From Cristatella mucedo (taxonomy: Eukaryota > Bryozoa > Phylactolaemata > Cristatellidae): 64,000 bases of DNA. This document shows, piece by piece, positions 54,328-64,000 of the stretch (within the stretch, counting starts at the first letter, position 1; every line of letters starts with the position of its first letter). The stretch is taken from the NCBI GenBank assembly GCA_009760855.2, contig WPIO01000068.1, positions 1 through 64,000 of the forward strand, written 5' to 3'. The notes under the pieces were generated by a model. The model searched no databases. It was not told the DNA's origin and saw only the letters and a list, made by a program, of their open reading frames with translations. Made by a program: the position numbers and the translations under genes.

Positions 54328-54500
54328 AGCATGGGACATATTTCGAGGCATTCTAGTACATGTTAACAGCAACTTGTGCTCAGTCCAAATACTCAACGAC
54401 AGGCAGACCATCGCTTTTACAGATTTAAACAATCAGGCTTATGCCGTATATGGTGATTTGGTCATAGCAACAAATAAAAGTAAACTTCATACAAATGCAA
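54328..54500 (+). repeat. Direct repeat copy 2
   Basis: TTTCGAGGCATTCTAGTACA, GACAGGCAGACCATCGCTTT, CGTATATGGTGATTTGGTCA. It is split near its end by a solo LINE-A tail, and continues after it with AAGTAAAACTTGCTTACATA. Confidence 0.65.
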
Positions 54501-54577
54501 AGTGCCTAGAAAGAGATTAATTTCTCTGAGGGCACTGTATCAAGTGCATGATTATTATTATTATTATTATTATACAA
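54482..54577 (+). mobile_element. Solo LINE-A 3' tail
   Basis: AATGCAAAGTGCCTAGAAAG, TTTCTCTGAGGGCACTGTAT and (ATT)n. AAGTAAACTT before it and AAGTAAAACTT after it look like a target-site duplication. Confidence 0.8.
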
Positions 54578-54943
54578 GTAAAACTTGCTTACATAATTTA
54601 CCAAGCCACGTAGATGCTCATTTTTTAAGCCAGTGCCTGATATCAAGTTAAAGTGATGAGTTGCAGTGATGATTGTGCTCGCCGTATAAGTAAAACTTAA
54701 AAAGCAGATACTAACTTGAGATCCCGGGAGTCTATCTACTGATAGCTACACTACCGCTGGTACCTTGCATCTCTAATGTGTAAAGGATGATCTTCAGCCA
54801 TCCGTCTTCACTCAAACTTGGCAGAAGCATAATTACCACTTTATTTTGTACCTCTAAAATCTCTGGCCATTTGTCTGGCTACTTCATTCATTCACGTACC
54901 CGCAGAGTTTTTTCAGCTTAAGTAGAAATATTGATACTTCCAG

Positions 54944-55055
54944 GTATGAAAATCTCAAAATTAATGGCCTACGCGCTTGCTCTACCACGAGACTCGAGGT
55001 CCTTAGAAACTCTATAAAGCAGCTGTACGGACCAGATCCCATGTCCCTACAGATG
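54944..55055 (+). CDS. Candidate exon of an unrecognised second gene
   Basis: The frame is open between ACTTCCAG| and ATG|GTGAGG. It encodes RACSTTRLEVLRNSIKQLYG and PDPMSLQM: mixed composition, no stop, and not like any retroelement here. It ends in phase 0, as the next candidate exon at 59383 requires. The function is unknown, and a chance open stretch is possible. Confidence 0.35.
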
Positions 55056-55149
55056 GTGAGGTTATTACAATTTAAATCAAAAGTCAAAGAAACATGCACT
55101 GTCTTGTTTGTATATAGTATATTAGTTATAAATAAATTCCCGTTATGAT

Positions 55150-55272
55150 ATAATAATAGTACTGCTACTAATAATAGTCATTGCATTATTAGATTTGATA
55201 AAGTGCCTCAGACAATGCGATCTCTTTCTAGACGTTCTACATTTACTGCAAGGGAAGTGATCACATGGTTAT
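55150..55272 (-). mobile_element. Solo LINE-A 3' tail
   Basis: TAATAATAGTCATTGC, ATTTGATAAAGTGCCTCAGA, TTTCTAGACGTTCTACATTT and CTGCAAGGGAAG on the minus strand. Confidence 0.75.
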
Positions 55273-55274
55273 AG

Positions 55275-56495
55275 GTCATATTTTATGTAACACTAGTATT
55301 CTCTTACTAACTCTGCAGTAACCATCTACTGTATAATATGAGGAGAACTAATTTCGATGCGTTTTCTAGAAACTTACATTACAACTCACTGATCGAGTTT
55401 TTATATTTTTATTCAGATTGAATAATAAAACTTTCAATCATTTGCCTACTACGTTTGAGCCAATCTAAAAAATTATAATGGACGGCTTTCTAGCACCCAG
55501 TATTGACAGGACTCAAGTACAATAATTAGTATCCATCCAGATATTTGAATGAATTGAGTGAATAATTTACATTATTTTCCAATAATAAACTGCTGACGTC
55601 AACAATTATATATCGTCAGTGGTGCTATCGAAATAGCTTTCGAAAGTTGCTGTGCTCGGCAGATTTTGGGGATGATTTCTTCAACTGATGAAACTGTTAA
55701 GGTACAGGCAGATTAACAGTAGTATTATTCATTTCATTTTGCCAAAGGAGCCTCTTAGAATCAAAAAGTATTTGTATGAGGCAGCACGATAGACAGCGTT
55801 CGTAACCCCTATAAATGTAGTGCCTAATGGGAAATATATTTTTAAGTTGTATGCTTTCACTAAATGAAAGCATCATACACAAATATTTGGAGTTCTCTAG
55901 CATTCTTCAGGGCAGCTTTTGAATTTTTTTTCTTGCGTTTTAGGCTCCCCTATTTTATTATGCATTGTGAATAAATAAATTTAGTAAGGACCTATTAAGT
56001 CCTCTAAAGCATGGTATTTACACTTGATTGGATTTCTTGAAAATAATATTTGGTAACCTCTTTTTAATTTTAGTAGCTTTGTTAGGTCATATTTATTCAT
56101 GAATTTATGGCACCTAAATCTCTTTTATTATAATCTGATTTCATGCTACTTAATGATTATATTCGAAGCTTTTAAACATAAACTATACAGTTTCCTGATA
56201 TAAATAACTTAGTCCGAGCCTATTTGGCTGCTCAAGCCCAAACTTTAGACGGCTTTATGTCACTGTCACTTTTTGCTTAGGCTTCTATTATTTCTACTAT
56301 TGCAAATGGTTCATTCCGTGTTGTATATAAGAAACCTAGTGGCTTCGACTTAAAATTACATTGAATATTCTAAATAAATTAAGGTTAGCCACGCTAATCT
56401 CCTATAGATAGTAGCATAATTTGGGGTATAATAAGGTATGATCAGGTGGATAAATAATCAAAACGGGGATGTTTTAAACCATTATTAGCTTATCG
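55275..56495. other. AT-rich, no gene seen
   Basis: Possible intron of the second gene candidate; no repeat recognised. Confidence 0.4.
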
Positions 56496-56499
56496 AGCA

Positions 56500-56643
56500 C
56501 CCTTTTTGTATATAGCGGCTAAAGAGCTATAGAGGAAATAATGTGCAGTTGCAATAAAAGATTGCCGACTACAAGATACAAATGCATGACCTCGGGACTG
56601 AGGTCGTGAAGAGTAACCACCATGCCTAGTCGGCCAATCACGA
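56500..56643 (-). mobile_element. SINE-A copy, decayed
   Basis: Minus strand: GATTGGCCGACTAGGCATGG (head), CACGACCTCAGTCCCGAGGT, GCAACTGCA, AGCTCTTTAGCCGCTATATA. Box B is poor. Confidence 0.65.
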
Positions 56644-57297
56644 TCTTTGAACCATTTTCTCAGTAAAGGTCGATTCAGGTGTGAAAACAGGTCATCGTAG
56701 AAACCCACGTAAGTAATTTATATTATTTAAATATCTCCAAGACTCCAAAATGCGAAACATCCGTGAGTAGACATAGCGGGTAATTATATGAATTAAAATT
56801 CCAACAAGCTTCTACATATGTATCTCATAATCAGCTATGTTGCGATTTACGTGCAAATCAAATTTAGATGCATACAATATTATTAGGAATGTAGATAGAC
56901 TCAAAGTGCATTTAGATCAAAAGTTTTGTTGAACCAAAATCTACTTTGACTACTTGCTCCTTTATTCGAAATGGTGAATGAAGACTAATGTCAACCACTG
57001 CTTAGTTCTCCAGCCACTAGTATTTCCAAGTTTTTTCTGGTGTTTACTGAAGAAATAATTATTACAATTATATTAGCAATATATTTTGTAAGTACTAGAG
57101 GGAGTTCTGCGAGGCATATATTTATTCCCACACGAACTAAATGCAAGATCCATGAGCAGTAACTATAATTAAATGACGAAAGAGAGACTAATTAACAAAT
57201 TCAAAGGAACATGTTATAAGTGTATCATTGTGTCATAACTACGTAAGACACTAATTTTAACTATAGGGCTTCCACATTAGTAATAGTTCTCGCAAAT

Positions 57298-57362
57298 ATT
57301 AATAATAACACACTGGATGAAGCCCCTTAGAGAACTCAATCTATTTCTAGGCAATTAAATTA
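57298..57362 (-). mobile_element. Solo LINE-A stem-loop remnant
   Basis: AATAATAACACACTGGATGA, AGCCCCTTAGAGAACTCAAT, CTATTTCTAGGC; the inner part of the element is missing. Confidence 0.65.
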
Positions 57363-57756
57363 TGAAGAGCACAGCTTGAGTACGGGTATTTTTGCTCAAA
57401 ATTAAAGCAGTAAAAGTAACCTCCATCTTACAAGCTCCATCTCCATTATCAGAAACCAAATTTTAAAAACAATGGGAGCTTATAGGCTGCAAAAGAACGT
57501 ATTTTATCTCATACATTGGTCATAGCTACACATTTCTCATTGGAATTAAACCTAGGCATAAACTTGGGTAATGAAGAGTTGCATATATTTAGATCGTGTG
57601 CCAAATTTCTTTAATGACTCGTGCAGGTCAATAAGAGTATAAGCTCTCAATTTAGTAGCGCGATACATGTTACAGTTAGAACTTTAAATGGTTTCACACC
57701 GAGCAATTTTTATAGTAGTAAGGCAAATTTATGTGACACGCTCATTTACGTAGCAG

Positions 57757-57850
57757 TTGGTGAGCCCTAATGGATAACGCTACCGCTTGAAAGGAGCAAT
57801 GAAGGATCGCTGCTTCAAGACACCAAGGATTCAAGTCATTCATAAGCTTC
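57757..57850 (+). pseudogene. tRNA-like remnant (tRNA-Arg-like head)
   Basis: AGCCCTAATGGATAACGCTA resembles the box-A part of an arginine tRNA, and GGATTCAAGTC resembles box B about 70 bp further on. The stems do not pair well, so it is a pseudo-tRNA or a SINE head. Confidence 0.3.
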
Positions 57851-58511
57851 TCCATCTATCAGAATTGTATACATTGTTTTTATTGTACTGCGATTACAAA
57901 ATAGTTCTGAAGCAAGCTGTTCATGCTTCCATTACCTCATCTGATTCCTATCAGTTTGATATCATTCTAACGAGCCTCTCAAAGTGTATCTAGGGGACTG
58001 TGGTACGCTTAGTATTTTATTAAGCGTCTCGTAATGAACTAGTTTTAAACTTTGATTTGAAGTTTTTTTAAAGGGAATGGGAAAGCTAACATTTCTTATG
58101 ATAAATATTAGGAGAGTAGGACTATGCCTGCAAATGGGTAGCAAGGTTACGGGTGACTTAAAAAAAACTGTACTCCTAGCAATGGCTAAGGTTAAGACAT
58201 AGGTACATAAATTAGCTCGACAAAGATTGCCTTTTCAGCTTAATTTAAATGAATTATATGTAGTGACTAGTTTTGGTAGACTTGATTAAAGTTAACAATT
58301 GCTAAGCCTCTTTCACTATCTATTGAAAAATCATGATACAACTGCTAATTATTGACTCTCTTTAAATTATATATGTACTGTATCATTTTAGGAGGTTTTA
58401 AATTTCAAAAAAATTACTTGCTTATTCTAAAGGATATGCTAGTAATTTTTGTGAAAGTGTACCGAACATAATTTCTAAAAAAAATTGTCTAATTGAGTAG
58501 TAGACTTGCTG

Positions 58512-58684
58512 AGCCGTGATGACACACTAGGTAAGGCGGTTGCTTTCATGACCTCGGTCTAGAGGTCGTGGGTTCGATTTCTGTGGTGTGCGATCCTTTA
58601 TCGCCACTGCAAGCGGTGGAGATAGCCGTCAAGGCTCTTCTGTCGCCATACAAAAAGAGGCTGCTTAGGCAGCTAGGATTTTTT
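58512..58684 (+). mobile_element. SINE-A copy, best preserved
   Basis: GATGACACACTAGGTAAGGC (box A), GTGGGTTCGATTTC (box B), then GCAAGCGGTGGAGATAGCCG, GCTCTTCTGTCGCCATACAA, AAAGAGGCTGCTTAGGCAGC. Confidence 0.85.
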
Positions 58685-59382
58685 GGAACTGTTATGGTCC
58701 GTGTATGTAGCTCAACATATGAAAGTCACTGACTCATTCAAGCACGCTTGTTAATTAACTGTTTGCCATTTAAAGACAGTACATTTTTAGTCTTTTAAGT
58801 TTGTGATCCTTTTTCAATTGAGTTTTCAGAGAATATTTATTAGAAAAGATGCGAGAAATGTTTTTGATATAGTTCGCTTTTTGAAAATATTCAGCCTTTG
58901 TGAAATGAGAGGTTGTCGTCTTCAAAGAATACTATAGACAATTGAGATACACTGATCAGCTGTGTAAGTGGCTTACAATATAAAATTTTTTGCATTCATC
59001 TGCAAGGAAATATTTTCTGCGTGCGTTTTTTATCAATCCTGCTGCACAAAGAGGAACTAACAAATGCGTACATTCCGGAATTATTTTCCTTAAAACAAAA
59101 CGCAATAATTGAAAGTAACCAGATTTTTGCAATACATTTAATGACTAACATTATAATTATATAGTTAAATTTATGTTTCATTTAGAATAATAAAAATCGG
59201 TTAAGCTTGTTTAGAATAGGAACTAATGCTGCTGTACTACCAGACTTATTATCCATGCAAGTTTTTCGTTGCCGTGAAGTGTATGCACACATTTAAGCTC
59301 TTCTATACGATTCAATATTTTGAAGAAGAGACAACCTATTCCACAATTTGAGCTTGTATTTGTACATGAACTCTTTAGATAG

Positions 59383-59568
59383 GCCAAATTGAAATGTTCC
59401 TATGCTAAAGATGTACAAGTTGAAGTAAACGCAGCATTGTGGAATCAGGATCGAGACTTGTATACTAAAACATTTGTGTGCATGCAAAATGTGTTCGAAA
59501 TCAAGCGTGATAAACTCCTAATGTTTCCTACGCTGGAAGTTAACGAAATACAAAAGGTTACAAACAAG
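59383..59568 (+). CDS. Candidate exon of the unrecognised second gene
   Basis: Starts after CTCTTTAGATAG| in phase 0 and encodes SYAKDVQVEVNAALWNQDRD, then a segment with FVCMQNVFEIKRDKLLMF. Two donors keep phase 0: AAG|GTGCTA at 59568 or AAG|GTTACA at 59556. VNAALW...F.C.QNV faintly recalls the middle of UBR proteins (NAEMWxxNG), but the following exon does not, and this gene lies downstream of a complete UBR C-terminus. I do not recognise the family. Confidence 0.5.
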
Positions 59569-59676
59569 GTGCTAACAATTCTTTAAAAAAATTTAATTGT
59601 GGATTCATTGAGGTGCAGCTTATAAACAGGCCAACTTCATTTGTCTAAGTCTTTGCTACAGATAAATCTTTTTCAG

Positions 59677-59945
59677 ATCCTTAACAACGCCTATCAATTA
59701 GATGGCAAGAAGTTTCTGGATAAGTTAAACTGCTTACTAGCCGAAGTTGTTCCTGATATATATGGCGTTGAATCCGGAGATCCAATAAAACAGCAAGAGG
59801 AGGCTCACCAGAGGCTGTTCAAGCCACTTGAGGAATTCATGAGCTTTAAAAGTGTCGGGAACTCAGCATGGCCTAACCTTGAACAGCATGCTCCACGACA
59901 ATGTTTGAAAGTTTCAAGAAATTTTGAGCCCACATTTATTTGCTT
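59677..59945 (+). CDS. Candidate exon of the unrecognised second gene (89 codons)
   Basis: Acceptor TCTTTTTCAG|, donor TGCTT|GTAAGT, which is strong; the intron before it is 108 bp. It encodes a charged, probably helical segment: ILNNAYQLDGKKFLDKLN, LLAEVVPDIYGVESGD, QQEEAHQRLFKPLEEFMS. It ends in phase 2, and I found no convincing next exon before the LINE at 60330. Composition and splice sites make it the best exon outside the UBR-like gene. No function is assigned. Confidence 0.6.
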
Positions 59946-60329
59946 GTAAGTAATGTCTGAAACGCCGAGAAAATGCATTGAATACGTGATTGGGACATTG
60001 GAATATTTATACTGAGCTTGAAGTTACAGATGATTGCGATCTAAATAGTGTAGCCAACCGACATCATACCACATAATAAATCGATGCTAGTGAATATAAG
60101 AAGTGATTGACCTGGCCTAAGGTACTCGTAATAGCTGGAAAATAGTTCCATAAATTGTATACAAAGGTTTCCATAATCTAACACCGATGTCGGCCGAAAA
60201 GTATAAATATCAAAATCTGGGGAAGTGCTTCCGCTACACTAAACCTAGCTGTTTAAAATTTTGTATCTCCAATAATCATTAAGGTAACTAACCCTTACTT
60301 TTAAAGCCTGAATTAGATTCAGAGGTCCT

Positions 60330-61453
60330 TAATAATAATAATAATAATAATATCGCACTTGATAAAGCGCCCTCAGAGAACTTAATCTCTTTCTAGGCGC
60401 TTTACATTTGCTGCAACGAGAAATGCAATTGAATAGTAAGTAAAATCATGCTTGAAAAACAAACAAAATGAATAATATAGTTAGGGGTGACATGCGCAGG
60501 GTCAGCATGCAAATGTGGTTAGTGGCAGCATGCACAGTGTCAGCACGCATAAGCACAACAAGGACGAATCACGGGAAACCACTAAATGCTGTCCTAAATA
60601 GGTGTGTTTTTAAGTTTCTTTTAAATGTGGTCAGGTCAGGGGATGTTCTGATGCAGGTCGGGAGGGAGTTCCAGGCTTTGGGAGCATACGAGCTAAATGC
60701 ACGGTCTCCAAAGGATTCAAGGTTTGTACGAGGTATTTCTAGACTGTTGGATTCTGAAAAGCGAGTGGTACGATGCTTGGCCTGATGGGGTAGTATATCT
60801 GAAAGATAGGCTGGAGCCATAGAATGAAGAGACCTAAAAGTGAGCGACAAAACCTTGAAGTCAATCCGTTGCTTCACTGGTAGCCAGTGCAGGTCGGCGA
60901 GAAGTGGAGTAATGTGGCAACTGCGACGCTCACGAAAGACAAGCCTAGCTGCAGAGTTTTGCACCAGCTGCAATCGCCTGATCGCACATGCTGGTAGGCC
61001 AGTAAGCAGTGAGTTGCCGAAGTCGAGACAAGATGTCACGAATGCATGGACCAACTTGGACGTGGTATCCTTATCTAAACAAGCCCTAATTTTAGCAATG
61101 TTATGAAGCTGAAAATAGGCAGATTTGACTGTGGAGCTGATGTGGTCGTCTAACGAGAGGTCGCTTTGGAGTATGACACCTAGATTTCGAGCTGATTCAA
61201 CTGGAGATATGCTGGCCGAGCCAATTTTGAAAGTCAGCCTTTCCAATTTCTGAATCACACTAGGTTTGCCCATAACTAGTAAGTTAGTTTTATCATCGTT
61301 TAGTTTTAGAAAATTTGCTGCCATCCATGATCGGATGTCATTAATGCATGCAGCAAGTGAGTTGAGAGAATTTGAGGTGCTCGAAGGCTGGGAGGGATCA
61401 AAGCAAAGGTACAACTGAGTGTCATCCGCATAGAAGTGAAAGCCTAGATTGTG
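60330..61453 (-). mobile_element. Youngest LINE-A copy, 5'-truncated
   Basis: Perfect-looking tail (AAT)n, stem-loop GATAAAGCGCCCTCAGAGAA, 3' UTR, and one open frame of 281 codons (60569-61414) with [51 protein letters not shown] and [20 protein letters not shown]. The YADD box lies at about 61415-61430 and the copy stops just upstream, so it cannot act alone. Confidence 0.95.
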
Positions 61454-61454
61454 C

Positions 61455-62998
61455 TGCTAACTATTGCTCATTTTCCCTTCTCCTTTTCTTGTCAAAGATT
61501 TTTGAATCAATTGTTGCTAAACAGCTGGTTGAACTTAATGCAAAGATGGAAATTGTACAAAGATTTGAGGTTTCTAGAGGCAACAGTCTACTGAAACTGC
61601 TCTCTTCAATGTTAGCAATGATATTCGACATGGCAACGACGACCGGTCAGTGCCCTCAGTCAGTGCCGTTAGTGCCTAGCTCTGTTAGAAAAGTCAGCAT
61701 TCTTTGTCACCATTGATCAACATATTCCACTTGAACTATTGAGAACAACAATTGGTCCAGCAGATGAGGCACTGGCGTGGTTGAAGTCGTATTTGTCTCA
61801 TCGTGTTCAATCCGTGTCTAGTCGGGTGAGGTCTCACACACCAGATGGGTCACCTGCAGAGTCCCTCAAGGATCTGTAATCGGTACGCAGCTGTTATCCA
61901 TCTATCATTGACCTCCAGGAAAAGTGATTAAGGTCCATGGAATAGGATAAACATATCACTTTCATGCTGATTATAATCAGCTGTATTCGTCATTCAAACC
62001 ATCAGAATCTGTGCAGCAGCTGAGAAATGTAATTCTTGCCTTGCTGACATTTGATCCTGGATCTCGCAAAACTTCTTGAAATTAAACGACGATAAAACGA
62101 AACTGCTGCTCATAGGACACCCTCAGCATGTGGCTGGATTAAAACGCTTTGCTCTTTTAATAGGTGAGACTGTTGTGCGACCATCATCATGTGCTCGAAC
62201 TTGAGGTGTCGTTTTCGACAGCCGCCTCAATTTTCCAAACTTCATTCAGAAGACTGCTTCTATAGCTAACTATCACGTCAATTCGCTTTTTAGGATTACC
62301 AGCCATTTTCAACAGCGGGTTGTAAAAACACCAACTAGCTCCTAAGTTCTATCTTGCCTTGATTATTGCTATTCCGTTTTGGCGGGGCTACCAAAGAAAT
62401 CAACTAGGCCGCTGCAGCTGACTATATATATATGGCTGCAAGGCTAGTCTTCAAGTCCCAGAGATTTGGAACAAGTCAACTTTGCTAAAAAAAACTAGGA
62501 TGGATGCCGGTTGAGCAACGCATACCGACCACAGTTCGCAGGCTCTCCCACAAGGCCCATTATGGCTTGGCTTCTTCATACCTAGCTGAACGTCGGCACT
62601 CATTTCAGCCTCTTTGCACTCTCAGGTCCTGTGTGGACGATAATTTAGCTGTTCCATTCCTCCTCTAAAGACCGTTGGTGACATTAGCTCTCGGTCTGTA
62701 GATCCTAGACTTTGGAACTCACTTCCACAATTATTATGGGAAGGCAACTACTCCTACTGCCGACTATGGCTCCAACTTTACAACGGTCCTGAGTGGTACT
62801 TGTATGCTACCTACTACCTCAACTGCTCTCCCGACTCTGCTATGCTTCCCACTTTCTTTTTATTGTGTTAGAATTATGTTGGCTATCGAATGCATACCAA
62901 AAGCCCCTCAGGCTTTGATATCGCTAGACCAAACTTCCATATATAACACCCATGTGATCTTCCTGGCTTTGTGGATTTAAATATGGAGATACATTACG
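61455..62998 (+). mobile_element. LINE-B copy, RT to 3' end
   Basis: Starts with FLSKIFESIVAKQLVEL, then EIVQRFEVSRGNSLLKL (decayed RT), later the C-terminal domain (AGDILARS-type words), 3' UTR CTATGCTTCCCACTTTCTTT and the GGAGATACATTACGTTACAA tail. It abuts the LINE-A break point at 61453. Many frameshifts. Confidence 0.85.
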
Positions 62999-63099
62999 TT
63001 ACAACTGTTGATATAAAAATGAGACGAGTTTAATTCAACGAATAAGAATAAACAGAATAAATGAACGAAAATTTAATATTTTTAAGATGCGCAGATCTT

Positions 63100-63930
63100 G
63101 TAATAATATTAATAATGTACTCGATACAGCGGCCACAGAGAAGTCAGTGCCTTAATATTCACTTTACATTCGCTGTTGATGGTAAAACGATTGAATGGTT
63201 AGATCATGCTAGATAACTTTAATAACACGGTTAAGGGTGTCATGCACAGTGTCAAAATTCAAGTCTGGCTAGTGGCAGCATGCACATTATCAGCACCCAT
63301 AAGCACAGGAAGGACGAATAACAGGGACCCACTAAATGCTGTGCTAAATAGGTGTGTTTTAAGTTACTTTTAAATGTGGTCAAGTCGGGGGACGTTCTGA
63401 AGCAAGTCGGGAGTGAGTTCCGGGCTTTGGGAGCATATGAACTCTATGCACGCTCTCCAAAGGCTTGAGGTTTGTACGAGGTATTGGTAAACTGTTGGAT
63501 TCCATAAAGCTGATGGCACAAAGCTTGGCCTAGTGATGTGTTGATCTGAGAGACAGGTTGGAGCCAAAGAATGAAGTGATCTAATAGTGATCGAAAAAAC
63601 CTTGAAGCTGATCCGTTGCTTGCCTGGTAGCCAGTGCAGGTCGGCGAGAAGTAGTGTCGCTTGGCAACTGCGAAGCTCACGACTGACAATCATTCCTGTA
63701 GAGTTCTGCATCAGTTGTAAGCTCATGACTGCACATTCTGGTAGGCTAGCAAGCAGTGAGTTACAGAAGTCAAGACGGAATGTCACAAATGTATGGACCA
63801 ACATAGACGTGGTATACTTTTCTAAATGAGCCAGAACTGTAGCAAGGTTATGTACCTACAAGTAGGCAGACTAGATTGTGAAACTGATTTGGTCATCTAA
63901 ATGTAGGTCACTTTTGAAAATGGCATCCCG
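63100..63930 (-). mobile_element. LINE-A 3' half
   Basis: Weak stem-loop (CGATACAGCGGCCACAGAGA), 3' UTR, and a minus frame at 63370-63804 (144 codons) with [19 protein letters not shown] and TIRSLHSLAPTCLSDQ. Decayed near 63900. Confidence 0.85.
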
Positions 63931-63944
63931 ATGAGGGTGAAACT

Positions 63945-64000
63945 GCATGCAATTTAATTCATCACTGTATGCAACTCTGAAAGCCATAAATACTACGTGG
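63945..64000 (-). mobile_element. LINE-B 3' end, cut by window end
   Basis: CACTGTATGCAACTCTGAAA and GCCATAAATACTACGTGG match the start of other minus LINE-B 3' ends (CTCCGTCTGTAACTCCACAA, GTCATAAAGACCATGTGG). Confidence 0.6.

Noticed and set aside
59383-59568. Assignment of the second gene to the UBR family
   Set aside because: One short stretch looks similar, but the following exon does not fit, and this gene lies downstream of a complete UBR C-terminus.
1-64000. Prokaryotic-type systems (operons, CRISPR, toxin-antitoxin, phage)
   Set aside because: No long open frames, Shine-Dalgarno sites or spaced palindromic repeats; the spliced exons and retroelements show animal DNA.

Overview
This window is animal (metazoan) nuclear DNA from a repeat-rich, AT-rich invertebrate genome. 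Support comes from spliced coding exons with GT/AG borders and matching phases, two families of CR1/L2-type non-LTR retrotransposons, tRNA-derived SINEs, Ty3/gypsy debris, microsatellites and a satellite-like array. I cannot name the species or phylum. There are no bacterial-type genes, operons, CRISPR arrays or intact RNA genes.

Host genes. The clearest gene is on the + strand: the C-terminal part of a UBR1/UBR2-like N-recognin E3 ubiquitin ligase. I reconstruct eight exons (5623-5937, 15089-15188, 24165-24283, 24376-24484, 25589-25723, 25847-26014, 26407-26481, 31768-31954). Every junction is in phase, giving 401 codons plus a stop and an AATAAA at 32068. Its long introns (about 9.2, 9.0 and 5.3 kb) hold most of the retroelements in the first half of the window; the other introns are 92 to 1104 bp. 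A second, unrecognised gene candidate on the + strand has exons at 54944-55055, 59383-59568 and 59677-59945, also with compatible phases.

Mobile elements. LINE-A has more than thirty fragments on both strands, with RT motifs, a C-terminal domain ending near WNSLPTCIR, a 3' stem-loop and an (ATT)n tail. LINE-B has ten fragments and an (ATTAC)n-like tail. Nearly all are 5'-truncated and broken; the best LINE-A copies are at 60330-61453 and 32765-34311, and the copy reaching furthest upstream is at 6640-9050. Many are nested: SINE in LINE, LINE-B in LINE-A, LINE-A in LINE-A. Very short LINE-A 3' tails (about 60-120 bp) also occur alone. SINE-A (four clear copies, + and -) and SINE-B (three copies, all -) have tRNA-like heads; the SINE-B tail resembles the LINE-A 3' stem-loop. 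Ty3/gypsy fragments are at 23360-23870 (-, reverse transcriptase) and 34600-35250 (+, gag with zinc knuckle). A GC-rich insert at 28025-29880 may be another LTR element.

Satellite region. At 41.93-44.75 kb there is a diverged tandem array with a period near 173 bp, built around TTGCCGTCGATTGCC-like words. Related sequence at 36.79-37.93 kb suggests one older array split by later insertions.

The rest (about 9.05-10.49, 14.84-16.40, 20.0-21.2, 35.4-36.2, 46.1-47.8, 51.6-53.3 and 55.3-59.3 kb) is AT-rich intronic or intergenic DNA in which I see no gene.
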